Below, one piece after another: positions 15,095 to 20,797 of a stretch of DNA of 20,797 nt; positions within the stretch are counted from its first letter, which is position 1, and every line of letters begins with the position of its first letter. The stretch lies in contig DKVL01000097.1 in assembly GCA_002491195.1 (NCBI GenBank), positions 1 to 20,797 on the forward strand, read 5' to 3'. Below the pieces are notes generated by a model. It made no database searches, was not told where the DNA came from, and saw nothing but the letters and a program-made list of their open reading frames with translations. Position numbers and translations under genes: made by a program. The DNA comes from Lachnospiraceae bacterium UBA7179 (GTDB lineage: Bacteria > Bacillota > Clostridia > Lachnospirales > Lachnospiraceae).

Positions 15095-15178
15095 AGGTCA
15101 TCCTCCTTTCCTGATTACGTCCTTGTTCGTTTGTTATTTCCTACTTTTTCTATAGGATTAATAAGTTCTATGTTTCAC

Positions 15179-15207
15179 ATTATACACCGCCGCTTTGATA
15201 CAGTCAA
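15179..15207 (-). promoter_or_regulatory. Strong promoter of the leader-metNIQ-M20 transcription unit
   Basis: On the minus strand TTGACT (15202-15207) and a perfect TATAAT (15179-15184) are spaced by exactly 17 bases. It lies about 85 bases before the leader start codon and after the stop codon of the C-S lyase gene, so the transporter unit has its own start. The bases AATCCTATA occur on both sides of this promoter (around 15155 and 15230) and might be a regulator site. Confidence 0.85.
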
Positions 15208-15266
15208 TCGTTTTTTGCAAATATCGTTATAGGATTTGGCCTGCGCATATGATAGTTTTTCGCTAA

Positions 15267-16469
15267 TCAAAGTCCTTCCTGTTCCAGCGCCTGCCTGATT
15301 CGGTCCAATGCTTCCTTCAAAACGCTCCGCGGACACGCCACATTGATTCTCTGGAATCCTCTGCCGCTCTCCCCAAAGATCTTTCCGCTGTCAAGCCAGA
15401 GCTTTGCCTTGTGAATGATCAGCGTCTCCAACGCTTCCGCACTGTATCCTGTATCTCGGAAATCAAGCCACACCAGATAAGTTCCCTCATGCTCTGTCAT
15501 ATGCACGCCCGCCAGATTCTCCTCCACATATTTTCTGGTAAACGCGATGTTGTCCGCCACATATGCGTGCATTGCCTGATACCATTCCTCGCCTTTGCTG
15601 TAAGCAGCCTCGCACGCGACCAGCCCCATCACACCAAGCTGGCTGATTCCTGCCGCGTCCAGCTGCTTGTGGAACTGATGGCGCAGTTCCCTGTTTGGAA
15701 TAAAAATATTTGAAATCATCATACCCGCCAGATTAAAGGTCTTACTCGGCGAAGTGCAGGTAATCGTGATATCCTTGTACGCTTCTTTCAGTCCGGCAAA
15801 GACATGGTGCTTTCCCTTGAACACAAAATCCGCATGAATCTCATCGCTGATCACTGTCACATGATGCTTCAAGCAAATGTCTCCAAGCCGTACAAGCTCC
15901 TCCTCGGTCCACACTCTTCCCACCGGGTTATGCGGACTGCACAGGAAAAACAACGAAATCTTCTCCTCAATGATCTTATTCTCAAAATCAGCAAAATCGA
16001 TATGATAGCGGTTGTCCCCGCCAAGATATAAGTCATTGCTGACCACTCTGCGCCCATTGTCCTCTATAACCTCTGCAAACGGATAGTAGACCGGGCGCTG
16101 GATCAGAATGCTATCCCCTGGGCATGTATAGGCCTTCACCGCCATCGCCAGTGCAAATACAACGCCCGGCGTCTTGATCAGCCAATCTTGCGAAACCTCC
16201 CAATTGTGATGCCTTTTCATCCAGTCCCGCACAATCTCAAAGTAAGGCGTCTGCACTTCACTGTAACCAAAAATTCCATGTCGTGCCGCCTCGACAAGCG
16301 CCTCCTCAACATAGGAAGACGTCTTGAAATCCATGTCTGCCACCCACAGGGGGAGTACATCCCCCGGCATTTTGTATTTTTGAGTGAAATCATATTTCAG
16401 ACATCGTGTATTTCTCCTGTCAATCACCCTGTCAAAATCAAGATTTTTCTCCTGTAACTGATCTGCCAT
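15267..16469 (-). CDS. MalY/PatB family PLP-dependent C-S lyase (cystathionine beta-lyase type)
   Basis: A 400-residue cytosolic fold-type I PLP enzyme. The PatB/MalY group cleaves C-S bonds by beta-elimination: cystathionine to homocysteine, pyruvate and ammonia, and often cysteine S-conjugates as well. Visible features are the N-terminal LPLWVADMDFKTSSYV, substrate-side FGYSEVQTPY, HNPVGRVW (N181), the cofactor aspartate in VISDEIHADF (D209), and the PLP lysine in TSPSKTFNLAG (K243). The C-terminus has the R in GRGFQRINVACP. I take the ATG at 16469 as start because GGAGG is six bases before it; the ATG at 16475 touches that site. It overlaps the end of the transsulfuration gene by 32 bases, so the two are tightly coupled. 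MalY in E. coli also has a regulatory role, but no sugar gene is present here. Confidence 0.9.
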   Translation of the reverse strand: MADQLQEKNLDFDRVIDRRNTRCLKYDFTQKYKMPGDVLPLWVADMDFKTSSYVEEALVEAARHGIFGYSEVQTPYFEIVRDWMKRHHNWEVSQDWLIKTPGVVFALAMAVKAYTCPGDSILIQRPVYYPFAEVIEDNGRRVVSNDLYLGGDNRYHIDFADFENKIIEEKISLFFLCSPHNPVGRVWTEEELVRLGDICLKHHVTVISDEIHADFVFKGKHHVFAGLKEAYKDITITCTSPSKTFNLAGMMISNIFIPNRELRHQFHKQLDAAGISQLGVMGLVACEAAYSKGEEWYQAMHAYVADNIAFTRKYVEENLAGVHMTEHEGTYLVWLDFRDTGYSAEALETLIIHKAKLWLDSGKIFGESGRGFQRINVACPRSVLKEALDRIRQALEQEGL

Positions 16470-17628
16470 ATACATCCTCCTCTGCCTTGTTTAAAACCCT
16501 CTCGAGTTCCTCCAATAAATCTTTAATGTCCTCAATTCCCACAGAGATGCGCAGTGTGCTCTCCGTAATCCCGTTTCGCTCGCGGATCTCCTCTGGGACA
16601 TCTGCATGTGTCTGTGTTGTCGGATAAGTGATCAGCGTTTCCACGCCTCCAAGACTCTCCGCAAACCTGATCATCCTGACTTTTTCAAGAATTGCCAGGG
16701 CAAGCTCTTTTCGTTCGACCTGAAAGGTGATCATCGCACCAAATCCCCGTGCCTGACGCTTCATGATCTCATAACCTGGGTGTGTGGGAAGTCCTGGATA
16801 AATCACCTTTATGACAGCCTTTTGTTCCTCCAGCCACTTTGCGATCGCAATCGCATTTTCCTGTGCGCGCTCCATGCGGATTCCCAGCGTCTTGATACCG
16901 CGCAGGATCAGCCAACTGTCAAACGGCGCAAGCCCTGCTCCCGTCGTCTTGATCAGGAAACGTAAGCGTTCGCTGATATCCTCCCTGTTCGTCACCAGAA
17001 ATCCAGCCAGCGTGTCATTGTGTCCGCCTAAGAATTTCGTCCCGCTATGTACCACGATATCCGCTCCCAAATCCAGCGGATTCTGAAAATACGGCGAGAG
17101 GAATGTGTTGTCAACAATGAGCAGCAGATGATGCTTTTTTGTGATTTTGGAGAGTGCCTCGATATCCGTTACATTCATCATCGGATTGGTTGGCGTCTCA
17201 ATATAGACCGCCTTCGTATTTTCATTGATATAACGCTCCACGTCTGCATTGTAACAGTCAATGCTGGAAAACGTAATGCCGTTTTTCTCGGAAACATTGC
17301 GAAACAGACGGATACTTCCCCCATACAGATCTGCGTCCACGATCAGGTGATCGCCCGGACGAAACAGCTCCATCATCAGCGTAACCGCCGCCATACCTGA
17401 CGAGAGCGCCAGCGCGTCTATCCCGTTTTCCAGCGCTGCCACTACTTTTTCCAGATGCTCCCTCGTCGGATTCTGCAGCCTGCTGTAATCATATCCGGTG
17501 CTCCTGCCCACGCCCGGATGCGCATACGTCGCTGTCTGAAAAATCGGATAGCTGATCGCCCCATAATGATTACTGCTGCCCTCTTCCTCCTCCAGGTGCA
17601 GACATTTCGTCTCGATTCCCCTTGCCAT
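16438..17628 (-). CDS. Trans-sulfuration PLP enzyme (cystathionine gamma-synthase / gamma-lyase family)
   Basis: A 396-residue cytosolic enzyme of the Cys/Met metabolism PLP family. Expected reactions are gamma-replacement (O-acyl-homoserine plus cysteine to cystathionine) or gamma-elimination of cystathionine or methionine. Visible motifs: YDYSRLQNPTR (46-56) with the cofactor tyrosine and arginine, ALSSGMAAV (74-82), LYGGS (101-105), ETPTNPMMNV (144-153), IVDNTF (D173), and the PLP lysine in HSGTKFLGGHND (K198). The C-terminal ITYPTTQTH and ESTLRISVGIED are typical. A GGAGGAG site precedes the start. It follows the LysR gene by 53 bases and overlaps the C-S lyase gene. The pair could carry out transsulfuration from cysteine to homocysteine (synthase plus beta-lyase). 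I cannot separate synthase from lyase from sequence alone, so I give no gene symbol. Confidence 0.92.
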   Translation of the reverse strand: MARGIETKCLHLEEEEGSSNHYGAISYPIFQTATYAHPGVGRSTGYDYSRLQNPTREHLEKVVAALENGIDALALSSGMAAVTLMMELFRPGDHLIVDADLYGGSIRLFRNVSEKNGITFSSIDCYNADVERYINENTKAVYIETPTNPMMNVTDIEALSKITKKHHLLLIVDNTFLSPYFQNPLDLGADIVVHSGTKFLGGHNDTLAGFLVTNREDISERLRFLIKTTGAGLAPFDSWLILRGIKTLGIRMERAQENAIAIAKWLEEQKAVIKVIYPGLPTHPGYEIMKRQARGFGAMITFQVERKELALAILEKVRMIRFAESLGGVETLITYPTTQTHADVPEEIRERNGITESTLRISVGIEDIKDLLEELERVLNKAEEDVYGRSVTGEKS

Positions 17629-17681
17629 AATACTCCTCCGTTCCTTTTTAATTAAATGATATTATAAATGATAATAAATAC

Positions 17682-18593
17682 CTATTCCAATAATTTGTCC
17701 TTGTACTTTGCAATTTCTTCCAGATATTTCTGCCCGATCGCACTGATCGGCGCGTCCTTGCGAGAGAGGTATCCAATGATCATTTTCTCGTCTGATTTCA
17801 GTTTGATCGCACAGTAATCTTTTCCGTTAAGATCCTCACAGATAATTCCCGAACACAGCGTATATCCATTTAACCCGACCATTAAATTCAGCAGCGTCGC
17901 CCTGTCGTTTGCGCGGATAAAACGCTTGTACTGATAAGTGCTCAAAACCTCCTCCGCAAAGTAAAAGGAATTGTGCTCGCCCTGCGCAAACCCAAGGCAT
18001 GGATATTCTTCCAGCTCCTCTAAGGCAATCTCCTCCCGGTCTGCGAGCGGGTGTCCTTTCCACAGATAAACATAGATCCCACACTCCATTAAGGGCTCAA
18101 ACTGCAGACTATATTCTGCAAACAGTTTTGTCAGCACATTCTTGTTAAAATCATTCAGATACAGGATTCCAATCTCGCTCTTGTGATTCCTGACATTGTC
18201 AATCACTTCATACGTCTTGGTCTCGTACACCTCAAACTCGTACTCATCCATTCCATACTGCTTCACAAGCTCCACAAACGCATTGACCGCAAACGTATAA
18301 TGCTGCATGGAAACGCTGAACGTCTTGCGCACTTTGGTCTGTGAAATGAACTTTGCCTCCAGCAGCTCATACTGCTCCATCACCGACTTTGCATACCCGA
18401 TGAACTCCGCACCTTTTGCCGTCAGCGTGATTCCCGTCTTCGACCGCACGAAGATGTCAAACCCGATTTCTTTCTCCAGCGAACGGACTGCCGCGGAAAG
18501 ACTTGGCTGTGATATAAAAAGAACTTTTGCTGCGTCATTGAAGGAGTTTTCTCCCGCTACCGTGATAATGTACTTTAATTGAACAAGCGTCAT
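17682..18593 (-). CDS. LysR-type transcriptional regulator
   Basis: A 303-residue regulator, the usual length for the family. The N-terminal winged helix-turn-helix spans about residues 1-60 (LVQLKYIITVAGENSFNDAAKVLFISQ, then PSLSAAVRSLEKEIGFDIFVRS). The C-terminal effector domain starts near residue 90. LysR-type proteins usually act as tetramers that bind T-N11-A sites and respond to a small co-inducer. The start has GGAG upstream and a promoter (TTGACA, 17 bases, TAAATA) before it. A perfect dyad with that T-N11-A form lies 100 bases upstream (18699-18715), so self-regulation is plausible. It precedes the two sulfur PLP-enzyme genes in the same direction and probably controls them; CysL, YtlI and CysB are family members with such roles, but which one it matches cannot be seen. 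Confidence 0.9.
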   Translation of the reverse strand: MTLVQLKYIITVAGENSFNDAAKVLFISQPSLSAAVRSLEKEIGFDIFVRSKTGITLTAKGAEFIGYAKSVMEQYELLEAKFISQTKVRKTFSVSMQHYTFAVNAFVELVKQYGMDEYEFEVYETKTYEVIDNVRNHKSEIGILYLNDFNKNVLTKLFAEYSLQFEPLMECGIYVYLWKGHPLADREEIALEELEEYPCLGFAQGEHNSFYFAEEVLSTYQYKRFIRANDRATLLNLMVGLNGYTLCSGIICEDLNGKDYCAIKLKSDEKMIIGYLSRKDAPISAIGQKYLEEIAKYKDKLLE

Positions 18594-18613
18594 TTTGGCA
18601 TCTCCATTTTTCC

Positions 18614-18642
18614 TATTTATTTAGTATGAATTGTAATGTCAA
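18614..18642 (-). promoter_or_regulatory. Promoter of the LysR gene
   Basis: On the minus strand a perfect TTGACA (18637-18642) is followed after 17 bases by TAAATA (18614-18619), about 20 bases before the LysR start codon. The -10 is less close to consensus and the untranslated leader would be very short. Confidence 0.6.
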
Positions 18643-18698
18643 TTATTACTATAGCAGATATCCGGATAAAAGTACAGTTCCTTTTTCCTTTTATTGGT

Positions 18699-18715
18699 TA
18701 TAGTTTTTGACTATA
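18699..18715. promoter_or_regulatory. Putative LysR-type operator dyad
   Basis: TATAGT, five bases, then ACTATA: a perfect 17-base inverted repeat that contains the T-N11-A pattern bound by LysR-type regulators. It lies some 60 bases upstream of the LysR promoter's -35 element. Family knowledge and position support an operator; binding is inference. Confidence 0.55.
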
Positions 18716-18748
18716 TATGTACCTTTTTTGTTTCACTGTCCTATCTAT

Positions 18749-18845
18749 AATATGATGTTATAACATTTCTTTGTATACAACGTAATCCACGCTGCCTAAT
18801 AATTTCTTGATATTGAATATGATGTTATAACATTTCTTTGTATAC
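18749..18845. repeat. 30-base direct repeat at the dipeptidase 3' end, each with a 12-base palindrome
   Basis: Identical 30-base copies lie at 18749-18778 and 18816-18845, offset by 67 bases. Each contains the perfect palindrome ATGTTATAACAT. The right-hand copy encodes the last residues and stop codon of the dipeptidase (VYKEML and TAA); the left copy is downstream. The copies look like a duplication of the gene's end, or a pair of operator-like sites. Confidence 0.75.
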
Positions 18846-19919
18846 CCGCATGACATTCCGATACAGGATGTTCTCGATTTCAGTGCTTGTAAAATGTTGT
18901 CTCTCAAGCTCATCGACAAGCTTATACATCTGGGAACAATCCTGAATCTCAAGCTCACCGCTGAACCCGTCAAAATCAGAGCCAAGCCCTAGGCATTCAC
19001 TGCCCCCTGTATTCAGCATATGGCGTGCGTGCGCTGCCATTCGTGCCACGCTGGAATGACTGTCATTCGTCTCATTCAAGAAACATCCATAGTAGTTGAG
19101 TCCAATCACACCGCCCCGCTCCGCGATTGTCCTGATCATGTCATCCGTGAGATTTCTGCAGTGTCCGCACAGCGCACGCGCATTGGAATGGCTTGCTACA
19201 AACGGTTTTTTCGTGTTTCGCGCAACATTCCAAAAGCCCGCGTCAGACAGATGCGACACGTCGATGATGATGCCAAGCTCCTCCATTCTTTCGATAAATG
19301 TATATCCTTTTTCTGTCAGCCCCCGGGAACTGTCAAACAGGCAGAATCCCTTATCGTTTTTGACTGTACTGCCTTCGGATTCATTTTCTCCTGTCAATGT
19401 ACTCTCCACTGCATTCCTGACGCCGCCCTGTTCCTTGCGATTCCCCGACTGTTGCTTCCTTATAAAGATATTCGGGCTCGCAAGCTCATTGGGATAATTC
19501 CAGGTCAGCGTCATCATGCGCGCCCCGAGCTGATATAACCGCTCCAGATTGCTGATCTCTCCCTTGCAGCATCCACCCTCCTCGATCGTCATGAGCGCAG
19601 ATAGTTTTCCCTGCCGCTCGTTTTCGAGGATCTCATCATATGTCTTTACGACGCATATGTCATTTCTATTTTTTTCCATCTCCTCATAAAATACGTCGAT
19701 TAGCTCAGACACATACGCAAATGGATCAAGTCCTTTTTTCAAGTCTACGTACATTGCAAAGTTCTGCAGCAAGTACCCTGCTTTTTTCATTTTCTGAAGA
19801 TCAATCTGCAAATGATTCCGTGAAAGCTGCCAGGGCGCGTCGCTTTCCCCGGAGATGCTGCGTTTCCTGCTTTTCCAGATCTCAGAGATCGTGTCACAAT
19901 GCATATCAACTATTTTCAT
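18825..19919 (-). CDS. M19 (renal dipeptidase) family membrane-type dipeptidase
   Basis: A 364-residue zinc dipeptidase of the amidohydrolase superfamily. M19 enzymes cleave dipeptides, including Cys-Gly and its S-conjugates and some D-amino-acid peptides. The metal-binding residues are all present: DMHCDT (H7, D9), TIEEGG (E114), DVSHL (H223), ASHSNAR (H244), and GLGSDFDG (D315). I take the start at 19919, seven bases after AGGAG; upstream codons are charged and not conserved-looking. No signal peptide is seen, so it is probably cytosolic. An extra segment of about 50 residues at 148-198 (rich in Lys, Asn, Ser and Glu) interrupts the region where most members pass from WNYPNE straight to the LTEKG helix. 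It lies upstream of the LysR gene in the same direction and could release cysteine from Cys-Gly, which fits the sulfur genes downstream (inference). Confidence 0.9.
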   Translation of the reverse strand: MKIVDMHCDTISEIWKSRKRSISGESDAPWQLSRNHLQIDLQKMKKAGYLLQNFAMYVDLKKGLDPFAYVSELIDVFYEEMEKNRNDICVVKTYDEILENERQGKLSALMTIEEGGCCKGEISNLERLYQLGARMMTLTWNYPNELASPNIFIRKQQSGNRKEQGGVRNAVESTLTGENESEGSTVKNDKGFCLFDSSRGLTEKGYTFIERMEELGIIIDVSHLSDAGFWNVARNTKKPFVASHSNARALCGHCRNLTDDMIRTIAERGGVIGLNYYGCFLNETNDSHSSVARMAAHARHMLNTGGSECLGLGSDFDGFSGELEIQDCSQMYKLVDELERQHFTSTEIENILYRNVMRVYKEML

Positions 19920-19952
19920 ATTTCCGCTCCTTTTTCCCTTCGTCCTGTACCA

Positions 19953-20083
19953 TTTCAAAAGATAATCAAAAGATAAAAACCACCTAAAATCAAGCCTTTT
20001 GCAGAATTTTCCTTAAATTTTGTATGTTTTCAAAAGATAATCAAAAGATAGAAATCCTATTCTTTTGTTTTGAGATTATCTTT
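19953..20083. repeat. AAAAGATAATC repeat array upstream of the dipeptidase
   Basis: Two exact 23-base copies lie at 19953-19975 and 20028-20050, 75 bases apart; each holds the unit TCAAAAGATA twice in tandem at an 11-base step. A third, inverted version (TTTTGAGATTATCTTT, 20068-20083) can fold back on the nearer copy. The 11-base step would place the units on one face of the helix. This looks like a binding-site array in the promoter region of the dipeptidase gene. I found no clear -35/-10 pair. Confidence 0.6.
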
Positions 20084-20162
20084 AACATTCCGCAATAACA
20101 CATTCACCCTTTAAATAACACAATCGTAAGCGACTAATCTGAAATGCCTGCTTCTTTGTATT

Positions 20163-20797
20163 TTAATCATGTAGGATTTCCGCCTTCCATGCCGCAATCT
20201 GTGAAAATAACGCTTCCATATTCATTTTTGAAAAATCTGTTGTGTCAACTTTGATCTGTCCGCCATCAACACAAAAGGCATCAAATCCCCTCTGTTCGAT
20301 TCCACGGACAAAGTTTTCATAAGAAATCGTTTTTGCTTTTATCGTTTCTGGATGATTCTCTTTCTGTTCCGGATAACAGTCATTCACTACATGCCCCCTG
20401 TGCCTGTCAGGACTGCTTTCCCGTTCCAGGAAACGCTGGTAGATCACTTTGTAATCACCTGTTAAGGTAATGGTCAATACGCAATATTGATATGTTTCTA
20501 AAAGATCTTTTATTCCCTGTTTTGACGAATATTCAAAATTGTTCTCCAGGATAAAAGGCTGTCCTGCTTTCATCAGCTGACCTGCAACATAATACATGAT
20601 TTCCATACTGGCAACTCCAAGTTTTACTTTTTCTGCTCTCAACTGAAAACCAACATTGTCAAACAGCAATTCTTTTATGGTATCCTTTGAAATAACAGGC
20701 AGCTGCAACCTTTCTGACAGAACTTCTGCCATAGTGCTTTTTCCTGCTGCCGGAATACCTGTCACTAAGATACAACCTAAAATCCGATTTTTAGTTA
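20163..20797 (-). CDS. P-loop AAA-type kinase / zeta-toxin-like ATPase, 5' end off the window
   Basis: A small P-loop NTPase, at least 210 residues, of the AAA_33/zeta-toxin-like group that phosphorylates small molecules, nucleosides, sugars or antibiotics. Walker A is GIPAAGKST near the start; the lid or second acidic site reads VISKDTIKELLFD; a base-like strand reads PFILENNFEYSS; TITLTGDYKVIYQRFLERE and DRHRGHV follow, as in nucleoside and chloramphenicol kinases. The frame stays open upstream to the right edge without an ATG (it reads TKNRILGCILVTGIP), so the true start is beyond the window; the GTG at 20765 lacks a ribosome binding site and would leave no strand before the P-loop. It precedes the dipeptidase by 240 bases. 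The substrate is unknown. Confidence 0.78.
   Translation of the reverse strand, partial: TKNRILGCILVTGIPAAGKSTMAEVLSERLQLPVISKDTIKELLFDNVGFQLRAEKVKLGVASMEIMYYVAGQLMKAGQPFILENNFEYSSKQGIKDLLETYQYCVLTITLTGDYKVIYQRFLERESSPDRHRGHVVNDCYPEQKENHPETIKAKTISYENFVRGIEQRGFDAFCVDGGQIKVDTTDFSKMNMEALFSQIAAWKAEILHD

Noticed and set aside
14708..15266. S-box (SAM) riboswitch or methionine T-box ahead of metN
   Set aside because: These are the usual controls of metNIQ in Firmicutes, but I find neither the T-box sequence (AGGGTGGNACCGCG) nor an S-box core. The leader ORF and terminator explain the region better.
18758..18985. 75-codon minus-strand frame ending in the same VYKEML as the dipeptidase
   Set aside because: It is out of frame with the dipeptidase and shares the ending only because the 30-base repeat is read in that frame at its second copy.
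20005..20019. CodY-like box (AATTTTC-N-type, two mismatches) upstream of the dipeptidase
   Set aside because: The region is very AT-rich, so a match with two mismatches is likely by chance; no second box was seen.
1..20797. CRISPR array, tRNA or rRNA genes
   Set aside because: No regularly spaced repeats with unique spacers and no cloverleaf or rRNA-like sequence were seen when reading the window; the repeats present are pairs only.

Overview
The window looks like a chromosomal segment of a gut-type Firmicute, most likely a Lachnospiraceae (Clostridia) member. This rests on the moderate GC, strong AGGAGG-type ribosome binding sites, the Rpn/PD-(D/E)XK nuclease with a long charged C-terminus, a LytTR/GHKL two-component pair, a DUF4080 radical SAM protein and a CodY-era set of amino-acid genes. 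The genus assignment is inference; there is no rRNA. All genes but one (the radical SAM protein at 8512-10398) are on the minus strand.

Left part (1-8510) is accessory DNA. It holds a SAM methyltransferase, a run of small acidic proteins resembling families common as immunity proteins of polymorphic toxins (DUF4375-like, DUF4303-like, a DUF2185-DUF4241 fusion, a DUF4304-like protein), an Rpn nuclease, an unknown charged protein, and an AgrC/AgrA-like sensor kinase and LytTR regulator. The kinase is frameshifted at a run of six G. Between these genes lie remnants: a C-terminal scrap of a second DUF4303 paralogue at 8172-8226, a 34-codon acidic tail at 8258-8362 and a frameshifted scrap near 2223-2424. 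No cognate toxin is visible, so this reads as an immunity-gene graveyard or reservoir.

The middle carries the plus-strand radical SAM gene, then a compact structured element (10423-10495) between convergent genes.

The right part (10570-19919) is a coherent sulfur amino-acid locus. In transcription order: M19 dipeptidase, LysR regulator, transsulfuration enzyme (cystathionine gamma-synthase/lyase family), MalY/PatB-type C-S lyase, then a strong promoter followed by a 34-codon leader ORF with four consecutive cysteine codons and an intrinsic terminator, then MetN-MetI-MetQ ABC importer and an M20 amidohydrolase. The leader plus terminator has the architecture of a cysteine-sensing attenuator controlling the importer and deacylase. 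That is the most notable find: it suggests that this MetNIQ-type system is read by the cell as a cysteine (or cysteine-precursor) supply system. The combination of dipeptidase, importer, amidohydrolase and C-S lyase would fit scavenging of cysteine peptides, N-acyl or S-conjugated cysteine, or methionine; the substrate cannot be settled from sequence.

The window ends in a P-loop kinase whose 5' end runs off the edge. Several repeat and palindrome elements upstream and downstream of the dipeptidase look regulatory.
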